From: Polytrichum commune
Taxonomy: Eukaryota; Streptophyta; Polytrichopsida; Polytrichales; Polytrichaceae
Assembly: GCA_950295325.1 (NCBI GenBank)
Contig: OX485808.1
Location: forward strand, 43,111,180 to 43,175,179
Length of the DNA stretch: 64,000 bases
Direction: 5' to 3'
This document shows positions 33,051-47,071 of the stretch, in pieces; position 1 is the stretch's first letter; each line of letters opens with the position of its first letter. A model generated the notes under the pieces. It worked only from the letters and a program-made list of their open reading frames with translations, did no database searches and was not told the origin of the DNA. The position numbers and the translations under genes are program-made.

Positions 33051-36017
33051 ATCACCACACGAAACCTTCCTGGCACAAACATGACATCGGCTTGTACTTC
33101 CCTGAAATATATAGTGTCTCAAAATGTAGATTTATTTCCATTTGTCTCGCACCTTGTACATGAGTCTCATTGTAGATTGAGAGTGTGGTATCAAAATTGA
33201 TCATGTGCGATGTTAGTTATGAGTATGGCCTCCATGACTTGTCCTAAAGCAACCAGTGTCCCATGCCACATTCTTTGGTTGCCATCCAATGATTGTAAGG
33301 CCATGGAGCACCACCCCCCTCTCTTGCCTTACCAAATGTAGAGTGCAATATGTGGTGATTAATTTAGAGCATGCCCAGCAACGACACCAAGTTGTTGGGC
33401 AACGCTATGTCACAATGCTTAGTGGCAGAAAGACTATATATGAACCCCACCATCACCATAAGAGAGGGTGGGAGGGTGACACATGTGGAATGGAGAGCCT
33501 TCCCCACTAGGGTAGAAATACCATAAACCATGAAAATAAAGTGATTCGCATTGAAGCTCTGATCTTAAAATCATGAGATAACTTTCCAAGATAGAAGAGA
33601 AGGACTCGTGATGAAGAGCGCAAGTTGCTTCATATTTTTATTCCATGTAAAAAAATTCTACAATTCTTTTAAAAGTGGAAAGTTTGTCAAACCCCCTACT
33701 CGTTCAATAGATTCTCCATAAACCGAACACGGTAATGCTCGTTTCCACACAGAACATTACCTAAACCGGTTAACTCATGAGTACTTTAAACTATGATTGA
33801 TAGTAGTCAACCATGACTAAATTTGGCTAAACTCATTATACACGCATATCAAGCTGCCAGCCTCGCAATTATCAGTTTCAAAATTGGCACTTCACTATTC
33901 TGACGGAAGTCTACTGCACAGGTAGTGCATAGTTCACGGTTTCTGGTATTTCTACCTTACATTGCATCCCTTGGTGTAGGAGCATCGACAACACCACAAC
34001 CCCGCCTTGTTTTTATTGGTGATGGCAAGACCTTTCTCAACAATGGCAAGAGCCACCCTCTCTTTTCTTGGAGATGGCAAGGCCTCACAAAAGGCTTTCC
34101 TAGCTGGTGGGAGGGCTCATCTCATCTGCATGCCCAACTTTGTAAACAACATCTATTGAGCTAGAAATCACAAGTGTACTCCATGCATTGTTGCCAAATT
34201 TAGTTTCTCCCCCAGTATGTTGACTATTGCACCTAGAATAGTTATAATTTTCTGAGCATGTAGTCCAATATCTTTTAAACACAAATCTTTTTGGTATTTA
34301 TTTTTGAACCCACACCTAACCACACACCACTCAATTGTAGATGTCCAATTAAGATAAAGAACCAAATAAGTGTTGTCTCCCTTATGCTGAGTGTTTCTGG
34401 TGGTACCTACTTCACATGAATAAGCTCACAATCGCCAAAACCCACAAACACCCTTTGAACATCATCAAAATAGTCTACAGTGAGCAAATGGAAACATTGG
34501 GCCTTGTGAATTAGAGCGATGCAGAGCAAATGCGTCATTATTTAGTAGTACATGTGCATTTCAATATGACTACAACCTTGACCAAGAAAGCTACAAACTC
34601 TCTTCAGGATTAAAATCTGTTCATTGGCCTATGTCATTGGAAAAAAGACATAGCAGTAACATATTCATCAGTCAAGAGAAGGCTTGCGGGGATTACAGTA
34701 AGATTCCCTGTTAACTTCCATCATTTCTAACTATCCCGGTAAGTTTCTCTAAGACTTTCATTGACTATCCTTATGCTGACCCCATAAATATGACTTAACT
34801 GTGGAGACTGCTAGGAAATGAACATCCTGTATGAGTCTTTTTGTGAATTCCATACTACATATGTTTATTTTGAATTACCTGTCACTCATGGGCTGCCAAA
34901 AAATGAAGGATACCCATACTCTTCATCTCCCACCCAACAAGTTTGCCCACCCATCACTGCATTTAATTGTAGGAAGTCATAGAATTCTAGTTTTCTAGTA
35001 CTATTTAAACTCTATTTTTCCTCTATTTCACCTGATAAGATCAGTTATCAAACAGTGCAAACATGTCAACCAAGCAAACATGAGTAGATTGCAAGACAGA
35101 ATTAGGAACAAAATTTGCTTGTACATCTTGTTATACTGGCATGACTGAACAAGATACAACTGCAGGAAGAAGTGATGAAGACTACAAAAGCCACTGCAAA
35201 AATGAACTACAACGCATCTGACTATTCAGAACTTTGGAGATTGGACTGCATAGAATTAGACTTTTGGCAACAAGAAGTGATGAAGACTACAACTAGAGTG
35301 TTGATTGTGCAGTAGTCGAGGATCTATGTTTACGGAAAAAGACAAAGAAAAAACATTGGCCTTCTTCTGTCCCAAAGAAACCAAAAACCTAATAGAAACT
35401 CTAGAGTAAATGACATTGTCTGCAATTGAGTATGTATTCAGTTGTCAAGATGTCACTCCAAGCTTTCAAGAAGCCAACTATTCTCAGTCTGCAGGCTCTT
35501 AATCCTGATACAAAATCACTAAATAGAGACACATACACACAACAGACACCGCTCTCTAGTACTTGACAAATTGAAGTAGAATCACAAGTTGGCAATCAAA
35601 AGTAATAACATGGTTAATGAAGTTTCAGGATTTCTAGAAAAGATAAGTATGTCTGAGAAAGGAATAGGCATTGCTGGCAATCCCAAGCTTTAAGGAGCAA
35701 TCCAGCCAGTTGATTTTGCAACTAAAAGAGCATAAGGTGATGGAACAGAAACAGTCATGCATTATTGCATTATTCGACCTAATTGGTACAGAATTGCAAA
35801 TTGAAGTACAGTGAAACGACTCTTGCATTAAACTTCACTGTATACACGCAAATCGTGTACATGTTGACCAACAAGATATGGACATTGCTAATCAGGCAGA
35901 TTGTTAACAAGACAGATTGCAACTCTGCACAAAAGGGGCACCTCAATGTTTCAGGCTCTTCAAATGCTAAAATAGTATAGAAAGAAAATTGGAAATAGTT
36001 GAAGGGTAAAGAACTCA
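33051..36017. other. Intergenic, no gene seen
   Basis: No supported coding region. The right part (35.6-36.0 kb) should contain the 3' UTR of the YIP4-like gene on the minus strand. Confidence 0.5.
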
Positions 36018-37686
36018 CTAGTCATTAGCTAACACAAGGAACCCGATAGTGATATAGAGGAGCAGAACTGGGTACACAGCCAGGGCCTTCCGGCTGGGGG
36101 CCACAGCTGTGCTCACGAATGGATATGCAGCCCAAGAACTCCAAGCTAAGGAGAAAAGTACCACTAAGCTCCGAAATAGTTTGGACTTGTTGGCCATGCA
36201 TACGAGAGCACTGACATCCAGGGGAAAGAGACAGTACCCCAACACACTCAGGCTCTGGAAGAAGATAATACTTCCACCAAGAAGTTGCACATTCAATGTG
36301 AGGACTATAGCTCCAGCAGATAGTGTTGCAAAGACAACAGCAAAAACCTTCGACCTATTTTCGGAGGCAGTCCCTGAAAGAGTGAGGGCAAGCACAATGA
36401 TGAAGAAGAAAGGGCCCCATAAATCCCAGTCTCTAAGTGCTTTGCCAGGATCTTCCCGATAAGGGTTTGGAAGGATGACATCCTTCAGATTGGTGGCCAC
36501 ACGCAACAAATCTCTTTTCAATGTTACCCATACTGGTTCGGTCAGTGTGTTGTATTGTGGACCTCCACCAAAACCTGCAAACCTCACCTCATTGTAAGTA
36601 TAAGATTTCTAGGCATACCCTCACTAGGAACCAGATTTGCCAAATGCTTACACAAATTTAGGCGAACAAAATGCCAGCCCACTATTTGATAACAATTGCA
36701 GAAGCCAAAGAGCTGCTTGTTTTAAGTTGAACCAAGAGCTCAAGATGGAGGGTAAAGAGAGCATAAAATTCACATCACACACATCATGGATAAAAATAAC
36801 CACTTCTCAGTGATCCAAAGACCATCAATAACACTATAATCATGTAAAGTCACATATTCTATCCACTGAAGAGAGAAACCTGAAGTAAGAGATTTCTAGG
36901 TCTGCCCTCACCAGGAGCCAAACTTACCAAATGGTCACATAAATTGATCAAACAAAATACCAGACGCCATTGCGATAAACATTACTGAAGCCAAAGAGCT
37001 GCTTGTTTTAGATTGAACCAAGAGCTCAAGATGGAGGGTAAAGAAAGTAGCAAATTAAGAAGACACACATCATGGATGAAATAGACACTTCTTATTAATC
37101 CACAGAGCATCAACTACGAGCCAAACTTACCATATGCTTACATAAAAATATTAAGCAAACAAAATGCTAAGGCAACGTTGCAATAACTTGAACCAAGAGC
37201 TCAAGAAGGAGGGTAAAGAGAGCAGCAAATTCACAACACATGCACCATGGATGAAATAACCACTGCTCATTGATCCAAGACCATTAACAAACACAACAAT
37301 CGAGTAAAATCACAGATCCTGTCAATTGTAGAGAGAAACTGGACAAAAGAAAAGTACTGTCCAGATGACGAAGAGCAGAGACCTAGTAAAAAAGTAACAC
37401 AAATTCAGACACATGGACATGTGAAATGGGGCCACAAACCTGAAGTATGAGCAGGAGGTGGCTGGGGCGTGGAGAAAGCTTGGCTACTGCTCGAAACAGA
37501 TGAAGGGGGCAGCAGAGGCACAGAAACTGGAATTGTAGCAGGCGGGCTGGACGGTTTCCGCGCAGGAGCAACCGATGGAGGCACCTCTAAAGTGGCCGGT
37601 TGCACACTGATGTTAAACAAGCTCTCAATCTCATCAATGTCAGATTGCGACGAAGTATTCAGCGTTATTTGATCCATTCTTGCCAT
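36018..37686 (-). CDS. YIP4: YIP4/YIPF6-type Golgi membrane protein
   Basis: Exons 37686-37440 and 36574-36018 (phase-1 splice, TCAG|GTTTGT to TTTGCAG|GTTTTGG) give 267 residues. YIP4 proteins work with Rab GTPases and YIP5-type partners at the trans-Golgi network in secretion. The N-terminus is acidic then Pro/Ser-rich. The core reads [31 protein letters not shown], then five hydrophobic segments including [39 protein letters not shown] and a last helix ending FLVLAND. These are family hallmarks, and length and order fit intact plant homologues. The start could also be the second Met (37677). No defect seen. The 865-bp intron contains repeated segments. Confidence 0.92.
36600..37400. repeat. 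Repeated segments in the YIP4-like intron
   Basis: Two to three diverged units of about 290 bp share AGAGATTTCTAGG-like starts, GAACCAAGAGCTCAAGA, GGAGGGTAAAGA and CATCATGGAT. They fill almost the whole intron. Confidence 0.8.
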
Positions 37687-37699
37687 CCTTCAATGCCCA

Positions 37700-40128
37700 C
37701 AGGGTTGCCAGATCCAGCGATCCAGCTCTTTACGCTAGGGTAGGGTTTTCACCTCCCAGGGTAGAACTTGCTCGAATTTGCACCAAATCGGAAGCCGTAA
37801 CTTGCTACGGACGCATCGCGACGTTGGAATCCGATAAGAGACAATGGTCGGGGATGCGGAGCGAAATCGTGCGTGCATGCGATAAAGATTGGTCAGAGGA
37901 GAGCTCCGAACCTCCTTCTTCCTTCCTCCCTGTTCTTCGACAATCATGCTAGGGCTTTCCCTCTTCGGACAGAACTCTTTCCTGGATGTATATCATCCAA
38001 ATTTGTAATGGATGATTGTCGTTCCATTCACGTGCGCTTGTGAAGTGAAGCCATGCACGTTACATGAAGGTTCAGTAGCTCAACGAACTTCATCCATCGC
38101 CGTGGTTGCATTTGTTATACTGTTGAGTACATCCCACCCGCACTTGTATATGGCTCTCCACACAGTATATTGGATGACAATCATCTAGAACTGTTCTCTT
38201 CTCATCCTCATCCACGCGCGCGGAAGGAGGGTTCATTCGATTCCCCAACTTATTCATCCACAATCAATTGTGCCATACTATATCCTCGGGTACATGCACA
38301 GATGGATTTGATAAATTACTCTATGCTCTACATTGGATGATAATCATCTAATTTCTATGTGAGTATTTCATCCACGTGCAAAAAGACATGAATGATCCCC
38401 ATTATTGATTTTGGATCCATGACTTTGGCGAGGGGGCACATGCGTATTTTGAGTACAAATAGTGGTTCCAATGGTAGCAAGAAACTAAAAATAAGGGGAA
38501 TTTTGCAAAACAGCTATGAGGAACCTCTTCATTAGTTCAATACCAATGCATCTATAAAAGTCATTCAATATTTCACTTGAATGTGATTTCTATTATGATG
38601 TTTGCAATGTTGAAACCTGTGAATATTGCCTCCAATGTGTTCATAACTTCAACTAAATAAATGGAATACTTTAACACAACTTTGAAAATCTCCACATGTG
38701 GATGTTCTTCAATTGCCAATCAATACCTATAACCTAAAAAAATTAAAACCAATTGGTCAAGTTCAACTATGGGAAATTATGTGTTAACATGTGAAACCTC
38801 CAAAGAAAAAAGTTTGGTCCATATTGTCATTGATTCGATGAGGTGTTGTTGCTAGATTCATTGACCTACAAATTGGTGCCAGTCCAAGCACATGGCCTAA
38901 CCAAACAATGCTACCCCCTTCCCACATTAACAAATTCCCTAGGCCACTCATCGACTTGTTAGAAAAGGGAATTGGTAGAAAATGCTTAATCACCGTATCT
39001 AACTTTCACCTAAAATTCAAATCATGTTAAATGATTTAACTAAACAAAATAGAAGTTTATATGCAACTTGGGGTTCTATGTGACCCCAAATGCATGCAGG
39101 GGCTAGGCTAAAGAATCAAACTACAAACAACTCAACATAAACCACTGTGATTCACACATTGTCATACTTTCAACCTCGAATTGAAGACAACATTGTTTCT
39201 TTTCTTCCTCCCTTATTGAGTGCAAGGGTTGACAAAGAATGGGAAACGAGTAGGCATTGGATTACTTAGATTATCAAGGAATGTTATTGAGTTAGTGCCA
39301 ACTATGTATCAAATGTAACATATGCAACCTATGTTGTTGCCAACAAACCCACCATTATAGGTCCTCCCTTGTGACCTAAATCCAATTTTTAGGAGAAAAA
39401 AAATCATATCCTATTGCTAGCTTTAAATCCATAGGTGAGTATGACTACCATCCATTGGTCCAAATAAGTAGTGTGTCTCCATATGCATTGGTTGGGAGGA
39501 CACTATGTTCATGGGTCAAATTCATTCATTGGCCAATGGGGGTATAAACATTTACCATATTATTCCAGAGTGGCTTGAGTGACACTTGGTGGGGGAAGTC
39601 AGGATAGCCACGGTAGCAGAGATAAAAATGTTGACTTTGTTTACACTCTTGGGTTGGGCACATGGCTCATCTTTGTTGCTCCGCATCTATTTTTAGCTGC
39701 TATACAACACACCAAAAGAATGGCTACCGCCAAGGCAAGCCACTGTGCAGGCTACAAAAAACAATAAAAATATACACTACGTTTTACCCCAACGCAACAA
39801 ACACACTGCATGTGTTTTGCCTGAAGGTAATTAACATTTTTTACCCAAAAAATTACAATTGCGTTCAATTTTTTTACTTTTTATTGTTTCAACCTAGGTC
39901 CTTCTAAGGTTGCATAGGATGTGGAAGCCAAGGCCATGTGCCCGACCCTCCTTAGTTTGGAAGGCGGCACTGTAGCGGTGCAAAAGACTGGGAGGCACTG
40001 CTCGAGTTTGTTAGTGTTAGTTAGTTTGTCGTCATTTTGGAGGGTGTCTCATATTTCGGTAGGGTTTATCTCATTGATAGCATCATGTTTGTGAGATTGT
40101 AGGGTTTGCCCCAGGCAAAATCACATAT
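37700..40128. other. Intergenic, no gene seen
   Basis: The first 300 bases should hold the YIP4-like promoter and 5' UTR (minus strand). The rest is AT-rich without a supported feature. Confidence 0.5.
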
Positions 40129-40452
40129 GTGTTCGGCTGCACCTTGCCCCTCCCACGCCTCCTTCACTGCCCGGTCCTCATGTCTGCACATGCGTGGGAA
40201 CTCTTTTCCCCGTTGGGAACCAATGTGACAATACCCAATCACTTAAGCCATTAAGCTCCTTTGGCATGTGAAGGAACTTCATCAATTAACTTGGAAATGA
40301 TATACGTGATGTCAACTTGCATATGTGTGATTTTAACCAAGTATTATCACATTGGTTCCCAACAAGGAAGGGTTCCCACACAGGTCTAGGCAGGAAGATT
40401 GGGCAGTGAAGGAGGCGTGGGAGGGGCTGGGGGCCAGCCGAACACATGTATT
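40129..40452. mobile_element. Foldback element, arms about 130 bp
   Basis: The left arm (GTGTTCGGCTGCACC ... CCTCCCACGCCTCCTTCACTGCCC ... TTGGGAACCAATGTGACAATA) is repeated as its reverse complement at 40330-40452, leaving about 80 bases of loop. No TSD identified. Confidence 0.75.
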
Positions 40453-40572
40453 GGGGGTCAGAGTTTATTTGTTGTTGCTATGCATAGAACATTTACGCAC
40501 TTCTACTAGGCTATACAATTTTAGGGTTTACTCTACTTGTTGTTGATTGAACTCTAGCAGTCTATTGACCCC

Positions 40573-40695
40573 CTTCAAAGTGTTGTGAGTGTTCCTATCT
40601 TCAAAGTGTTGTTTGTGTTGCTTTCTTCAAAGTGTTGTTTGTGTTTCTTTCTTCAAAGTGTTGTGAGTGTTGATGTCTTTGATGTGTTGTAAGTG
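40573..40695. repeat. 26-bp tandem repeat, four units plus decayed end
   Basis: CTTCAAAGTGTTGT starts units at 40573, 40599, 40625 and 40651. Confidence 0.9.
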
Positions 40696-41420
40696 CAATA
40701 TAGTATGGCTCACAAACCACATAAGTTGTGATAATTGGGGAGGCTCCAATTTTGTGTCAATGTTTGCATGACATCAAAGTACTTGGTGTTAGTGACGTGT
40801 CTCTCTATAGGTTTTTCTTTCCTAAAATAGTTGGTCGCTATATTATTGAAACTGCCAACTGAGAATCGGTTTAATAGAGGAGGATAATCCCATGGTTGAT
40901 ATGGAATTTTGGTCCTTCATCAATTTCCTCACGATTGGAACGTGGTTTCTTGAGATTCTAGTTTGTCCTCTCAAAAATCTCACGAGCTTCTCATACCTAA
41001 ATTGGAAGTTGCATTGTTTTACAAAAATGTACAACTCTACAAGCTTCATGGATAAGGTAAATATAGAACAATTTTGGGACAAAAATTCATAGAAACGTTG
41101 ACACTCGACAATTCCACGTGTTGTGAGCAATGAGGAATTCTACTGTAAGGGATTTTTCCTTGATGTGAAATTTTCATTTGTGTCTACAAGATGTATGTGT
41201 TTGCATACTACTTTAAATGCAAATTAGTTTGTAAGCAAGTTGAATTTATGTTTCAAATTCCTATATAAGTTGCACACTAATCAAGTTGAGTAACTACGTA
41301 GTGCCATTCTCTTGTAAGTGATTCTACGTAGATCCAAACCTCAATCTCATGTCGTCTCGACACTTCCAATATTTCTCGTTTTGCACCTCTATCAAAAGCC
41401 CAAATGTAATAAAATAAAAT

Positions 41421-41469
41421 AAAGAAGAAGAAGAAGAAGAAGAAGAAGAAGAAGAAGAAGAAGAAGAAG
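41421..41469. repeat. (AAG)n microsatellite, about 16 units
   Basis: Uninterrupted trinucleotide run. Confidence 0.98.
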
Positions 41470-42845
41470 CTTTGTCTACATATCCCTAGGGGCCAAATTC
41501 GTTTGGCGAGGCTTGTATGTGTTCCAACCATAATATGTGTATTTTGGCCATGTTTTTTTAATTACAATGCATATGTTTTTGGCAAGGCCTTCGTGTGTCT
41601 TTTGGCCAGGCTCCTATATATATATGACTCTTCTTTCATTATGGTTCATATTTTGATTCAATGTTGGTTGGAATCTAATTCAAACTCGTTAATTCTTTTA
41701 ACTAATTCAAACAATACATCATTTCAAATCAAAACTTTTCATATTCTAAACGAGCTTCGTTGACCTAGCTTGTGAGTAAGAATGGAAAGAAGAAGAAAAA
41801 GCTTGTAGGAAGAAAGGAGGAGGGGGGCTCATATGAATTTCTGATTCATTATCAAAGTGACGAATTTCTTTCTTCTTAAATCATCACACAAAAATCTTCT
41901 CAAATATGGTGATTATTGAACCTTGCAATAGTTAACACAATTTGAGGGTCATGTAGTCCAATAAATCTAAACACATGACTTTGGTACGTCCGTTCTTACA
42001 TCCACACATAAACACATACCACTCAAACATAGGTGTATGATGTACACAAGTAACCGACTTATGCCCCCCCCCCCCACCTGACTTTAGCTAAGCCTAAAAG
42101 TTGATTCTAAAAACACGGCCTTCACACCATCGACATTATTTAGTGCTGAGCCTAGTTGGCAAATGACGTGGCATGATTTTAAAGTGGAGGTTTTAAGCCT
42201 CAAGCACCGACCCTCCCATCGGTACCTAGACATGAGGCAAGAATGTAGGACCTTTAAAAGTGTCGCCACCCGCCGTTGTGGTTGGTTGTTTTTAGTCTTA
42301 GCTATGAGAGCACGAGAAGCTCCATTGACAAAAACCGATGGTAAGATAGATGAGTAGTAATAAGACATTTGGGGATGGGACAAAAACTATCCAACATGTC
42401 ATTGCTTGGTAGATAAAACAATGAGCATGTGTGAAAGCTACTTTATTAAAACCTACTTGAAAATCTCCGAAACAAGTTCTTGTAGGTGCATTGGGATAAC
42501 TGGATGCCTCCGCTATAACCGAGAGAGCTTTACCCAGGTTCTAAAAAACACTTTGGTTATTTGGTAAAGTCAAGTGAGGAGGGGGCATTGTCTACCTATC
42601 TACCTATCTACCTATCCATCCATCTCTCTAGAACGAGACCTCTTTACGACCTTGGAAAAATCTACCCATGGAGTTCCCTTCCTTGAGTGCCAAGGCAAAG
42701 CCCACACACTCGTGTCCACCCCTCCCTTGGGCATGTAACTTCCCGGTAGGCAATCAACTCCACGGCCATCGAGCCAATCCCGTGACATGTCCATTTTAGG
42801 TCAGGCCCCGGCCACGTGGCATCCAATGAATGGGGAGAACTAATC

Positions 42846-43169
42846 ACTACACTAAACACGATATTTAGTGTTTGATTATATTTAGTGTTGTTACCACCCT
42901 ACCCTGCTCAACACTAATTTTCAATTCCTTGACAATTAGTGTTAGACATAAATGTGCCGCTACCTTCCCTACTGCCACGTCCCTTGTTATATCCTTTTTC
43001 ATATTTTTACTAACACTAAATTCAAACATATAGCTTCCACATATTGTCATAGTCGATATTTAGTGTTTGAGTTTATATTTAATGTTATTTATTTTCACAG
43101 GGTTATTGATTTTTAGTGCATGTGCTCGTATTTAGTGTATCAAACACTAAATATCCTATTTAGTGTAGT
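42846..43169. mobile_element. Short MITE of the 'TTTAGTGT' type, 324 bp
   Basis: ACTACACTAAACACGATATT at the left is matched by its diverged reverse complement at 43143-43169. Internal words TATTTAGTGTTTG and AACACTAA recur. Termini resemble the larger copies at 28.2 and 62.8 kb. Confidence 0.65.
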
Positions 43170-43985
43170 TACACATCAACCCGTTGAGTTTGAGAAAGAA
43201 CCGGTTATTTGAGACTTCAGGATAATTACCAATTGTTTTAGAGGAATCCGAAGAATATACCTCGAATTCGTAAAGAAAAACCGAAAGATGTCAATGTATA
43301 ACCGGCGGGACTTAGAAACCACTAGGATCTCGACCGATTATGCCCAAAATTCTCCCCATAAATTGCGCAACATTCACAAATAGCACCAAAATGGTCACCG
43401 GCCAGATCTATGATCAACGATGTCCAAATCTTTGGAAAGAGGGAATTATCATACATAAGTGTACCTCTCATTCATCCAACGTAAAAAGCCTTGAATAAGT
43501 ATGCGGCCCGGAGGTTGGTTTTTAAAAGTTGATTTGACACTGGAGTCGGTTCTAAAAGCTCCAAAGTACTTTAGTTGAGGTGATTTGAGATGAACTGGCA
43601 ACAAACCTATGTGCATGGGGTTCAAGTTTTTATGTTGGGTGGATGAGATGTGTGCTCGTTGTCGGGTAGAGAGGGTTCCGCCTTGGGAAAGCGTTGGGCT
43701 TCTGGCTGCAACTAGATTTTATCGGACCCGTCGAATCTTCTGATCTTCAATCGAATCTTCCGGTCTTCTAGTCTTCAATTTCTTCTAATCTTCAACCTCT
43801 TTCCCATCGACCTATCCTGTTGCGGCTCTATATGGATAAAGGGTAAGGGTAGTGTGATAAGAAACCACGGGCTTCGGACGGGTAAAACGGGACGTCATAA
43901 CACGAGATGACGTCCGAAAGATTGGCTCCTAAACTTTCAAACCCACGGTGACCAGCAATCGCGCCTCACCAGTGGGAACGACAGA

Positions 43986-44063
43986 AAACAACCTTGTGGG
44001 TGATTAATCCCACTTCGTTGTCACAAACAACCTTGTGGGTCATTAATCCCACTTCGTTGTCAC
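43986..44063. repeat. 38-bp direct repeat, two units
   Basis: ACAACCTTGTGGGTGATTAA then TCCCACTTCGTTGTCAC, repeated with a single base change. Confidence 0.9.
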
Positions 44064-46859
44064 ACAGGAAACAAATTACGATGCAGAAATGAAATGCAAC
44101 TAGCCTCCAAAACCGGCTTGGAATCACACACACAAGAAAAAGACAACGTGCCACAAGCAACCACACATTCGAGTCTTGAAGCCTTCAATTCTTTAATCTG
44201 TCCGTCTTCTATGGTCGGTCGAAGTCTCAGCTCTTCTTGTAAGAACCAACAGACTTCCCTCCACTCAAACAAGCACAAATCTTGATTGCTAACTTCCAAA
44301 ACAACAAGTGAGATCTCTCATGAATCACAAATCCCTCGTATTTTATTTCATATTCTTCTCAAAAACAACTCACACCGTGAGCTTCGAATCCACTTCTCTC
44401 TCTCTACAACTTCTCTCCCACAATAATCACATCACATCTTTCCTTCACCACCTCTCCCTATCCATGCGAGAGACAAAGTTCTCTCTTATCCTCATCACAT
44501 GGCTTCTAATCACCCATTGGTCCAAAGTAACTCAAGATAACTAAAAGACAAAAATAAACTATGAGTAAATAAAAAGGTAATCTATTTCTATCATTTGGTA
44601 AAGGTAACTAAGAGTAACTATGAGTAAACATAAAGGTAAGCAACTTCTATCCACTTCTATCCTTAGGTAATGATAACTAAAATAAACTATGAGTAAATAA
44701 AAAAAGTAATCTACTACTATTCTTTATTATTTTTCTCCAAGACCAAGACTCACAATGCAATATTAAATACGTACACATCTATATAGTGTACATATTTACA
44801 TCACGACATCGTATGCAGACAAACCCCTCTCTCCCAAATTCCCAGCCAACATTCATGTGTAGGCAAGCATTCATGAAGAACTTGAATCTCTAGGTAGGAG
44901 GAATTGTTGTGCAGTGGTTGGGAAGTGACTACCCAGAATTACGATTTGAAATAGGGAAGGAAACCTATAGTGGAGTGTAGAGGGGGACACTCCAACACAA
45001 AGTGTGTCTCACTTCCAACTGCATTTTTGTCATAGAATTGAAATGATCTTTTATCCCTAGAAATTAGTTTGTTTTCTCCCATTAAACCATTAAGAGGGCC
45101 ATCATACGAAATTTAATACATAGGTAGACTCTCCAAATTTGTGGGAGAATCGGAATTCACTACAGTAGTTTAAAGTCGTCTTCACTTGGGGATAATTCGG
45201 TTGGTTGTCGGAATGCTCCAAGAGCCAAGTCATGTATTCAGGGGAATCATAATTTGTTACACATAGTAAACTGTGCCAACAATTTGGCAGAAAAGGAATT
45301 AGGGCCACTTCACACATGAGCCAAGAGCCGTGACCATGAAGTTGTGGGAGCCCAAAAGAAAGTGTCCATAGGCCATCCCAAGACACCTCCAACATCGTGT
45401 AGTGTGGTCACGGACCCTCAAGTGTAGTGTGAAGTTATATGTGACTGGGCCCTCAACCATATGCTATTTCAATGAATTTCTATTCATGTGGGTCCTCACG
45501 CATGATAAAATAGAATAAATCAACGGTTGTGAGTGTTCGGAGTGCTATGGTCTGCTGGTTTTGCGTTAGGCCTACCTCCAAGAGGTGGTTTTTGAAAATA
45601 GTCCAAGTGACCATGAAACATGATTCATTCGATGCCATGTAGGAATGCATGTAGACTTTACATCCATCTTGCATTCATGTACTCCGTTGGTCCCTCAAGC
45701 GTAATGTGAAGCGAACTTGGACCGGCTCTGCCTTTTCCACCAATGAGAATGCTTGAAGTGTAATGGTCGCAAGCTCTTAGTCCCATGTGTGAAGTGACCC
45801 TTAGTATCAACCCTCTAAAGCTCATATATTGAGGCATGAGATGACCTTAAATTACTAGATGATAATGGAGAAGTACCCAAAACCAAATGGAGTGGTTGGT
45901 GATTCAATTCCCAACAATTAAATTTTCTCTTCATTTAATAAAAAGATGTCAAGTTATAGGAGGAAACCAACCTTATGAATGTGATCTCTTAACCAATCTC
46001 AACAACTTTGCCTCACAAATGTTATATCTTCTAGTTTCGCAACCCTCGTTTCATAGCCAACGAGCAAAGTGTGCTGCTATGAGAAATAGCCTTAAGCCTT
46101 TCAGAGATTTTAATGGATGGATGAGAAATATACTCATCTACAATAATTTTCCTTTGGCCAAGGATTCGTGTTGTCTGCAAAAACTCATCCATCACGAATG
46201 TGAAAAAGTTACTCACCATATTATAACATGAATAAATGGCTTATTTCTAAATATATTAACCCTAAGAATGGCCCCGAGTTAAGCTACTGGGGTCCTATTG
46301 AAATGCATCACCCCTTTTTTAAGTATCCCCTTCATCCATGATGAATGAGTTTACATAGTCGTCACAAATCCCAAGCCATTCCCTTTCACTGCATTTTGGG
46401 GCATAAATAACAAGAAGACAATAGTGGTTTGTTCCATTGAGGTTCTGATTCCTAATTTGACAAAGAGGAATGTAAATATGAATGCATGGTATTATTGAAT
46501 TCGTCACCATTCACATTGAGTAAAATTGAGTTCACATATGTATGCGGGTGTCCATCAACTACTTTACTTAATTGGATGCCTATACAAGATTGGTGTATAA
46601 TGAGGTGAGGATCAAAGAACAAGCAGATAGATAGATAGAAACTCCGGTCCCTTTTAGGGGCCGGCGTGAATAGAGTGTCTGTTCGTAATGCCAACAACCC
46701 GATGCCCACAGGACATGGGGAAGCTGGGACAAAACTACTCTCCTCTTTCGAGGATGGACACTATAGTAACCAAGAAACAAATAACGTGGGCCGATTATGG
46801 CCCACGGCGGTGCATGCCTTTTAGGTATAATTAGTGTTTTTGTTATGTGAGTGAACGCC
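44064..46859. other. Intergenic, no gene seen
   Basis: AT-rich. Short open frames are not conserved-looking and lack splice context. A GATA tetranucleotide run lies near 46625. Confidence 0.5.
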
Positions 46860-47040
46860 AAGTCATGATTCCTCGGTTGGTTGTGGGAGGATGTTTGAGT
46901 TAAGACGTTTCGGGTTCGATTTCAGTCGAGTCCGTATGATCGTCTAAAATGTAACGCGTGACTTGGTGCTGCAAGTGAGTAAAAGGCAGGAAATTTGTAC
47001 CAACCAACCGGCACCAATCCCTCATTCTGAGCTGTAAATA
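46860..47040 (+). mobile_element. Probable tRNA-derived SINE next to the LINE 3' end
   Basis: CCTCGGTTGGTTGTGGGAGG resembles a tRNA D-arm/A box and TTTCGGGTTCGATTTCAG a T-arm/B box about 35 bases later. The unit runs head-on into the 3' end of the minus-strand LINE. Confidence 0.4.
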
Positions 47041-47071
47041 GATACTAAATTTTATATAAGTTTTTTGGGTT

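Noticed and set aside
45887-46231. 114-codon plus-strand frame
   Set aside because: No family resemblance and no splice or start context; lies in repeat-rich intergenic DNA.
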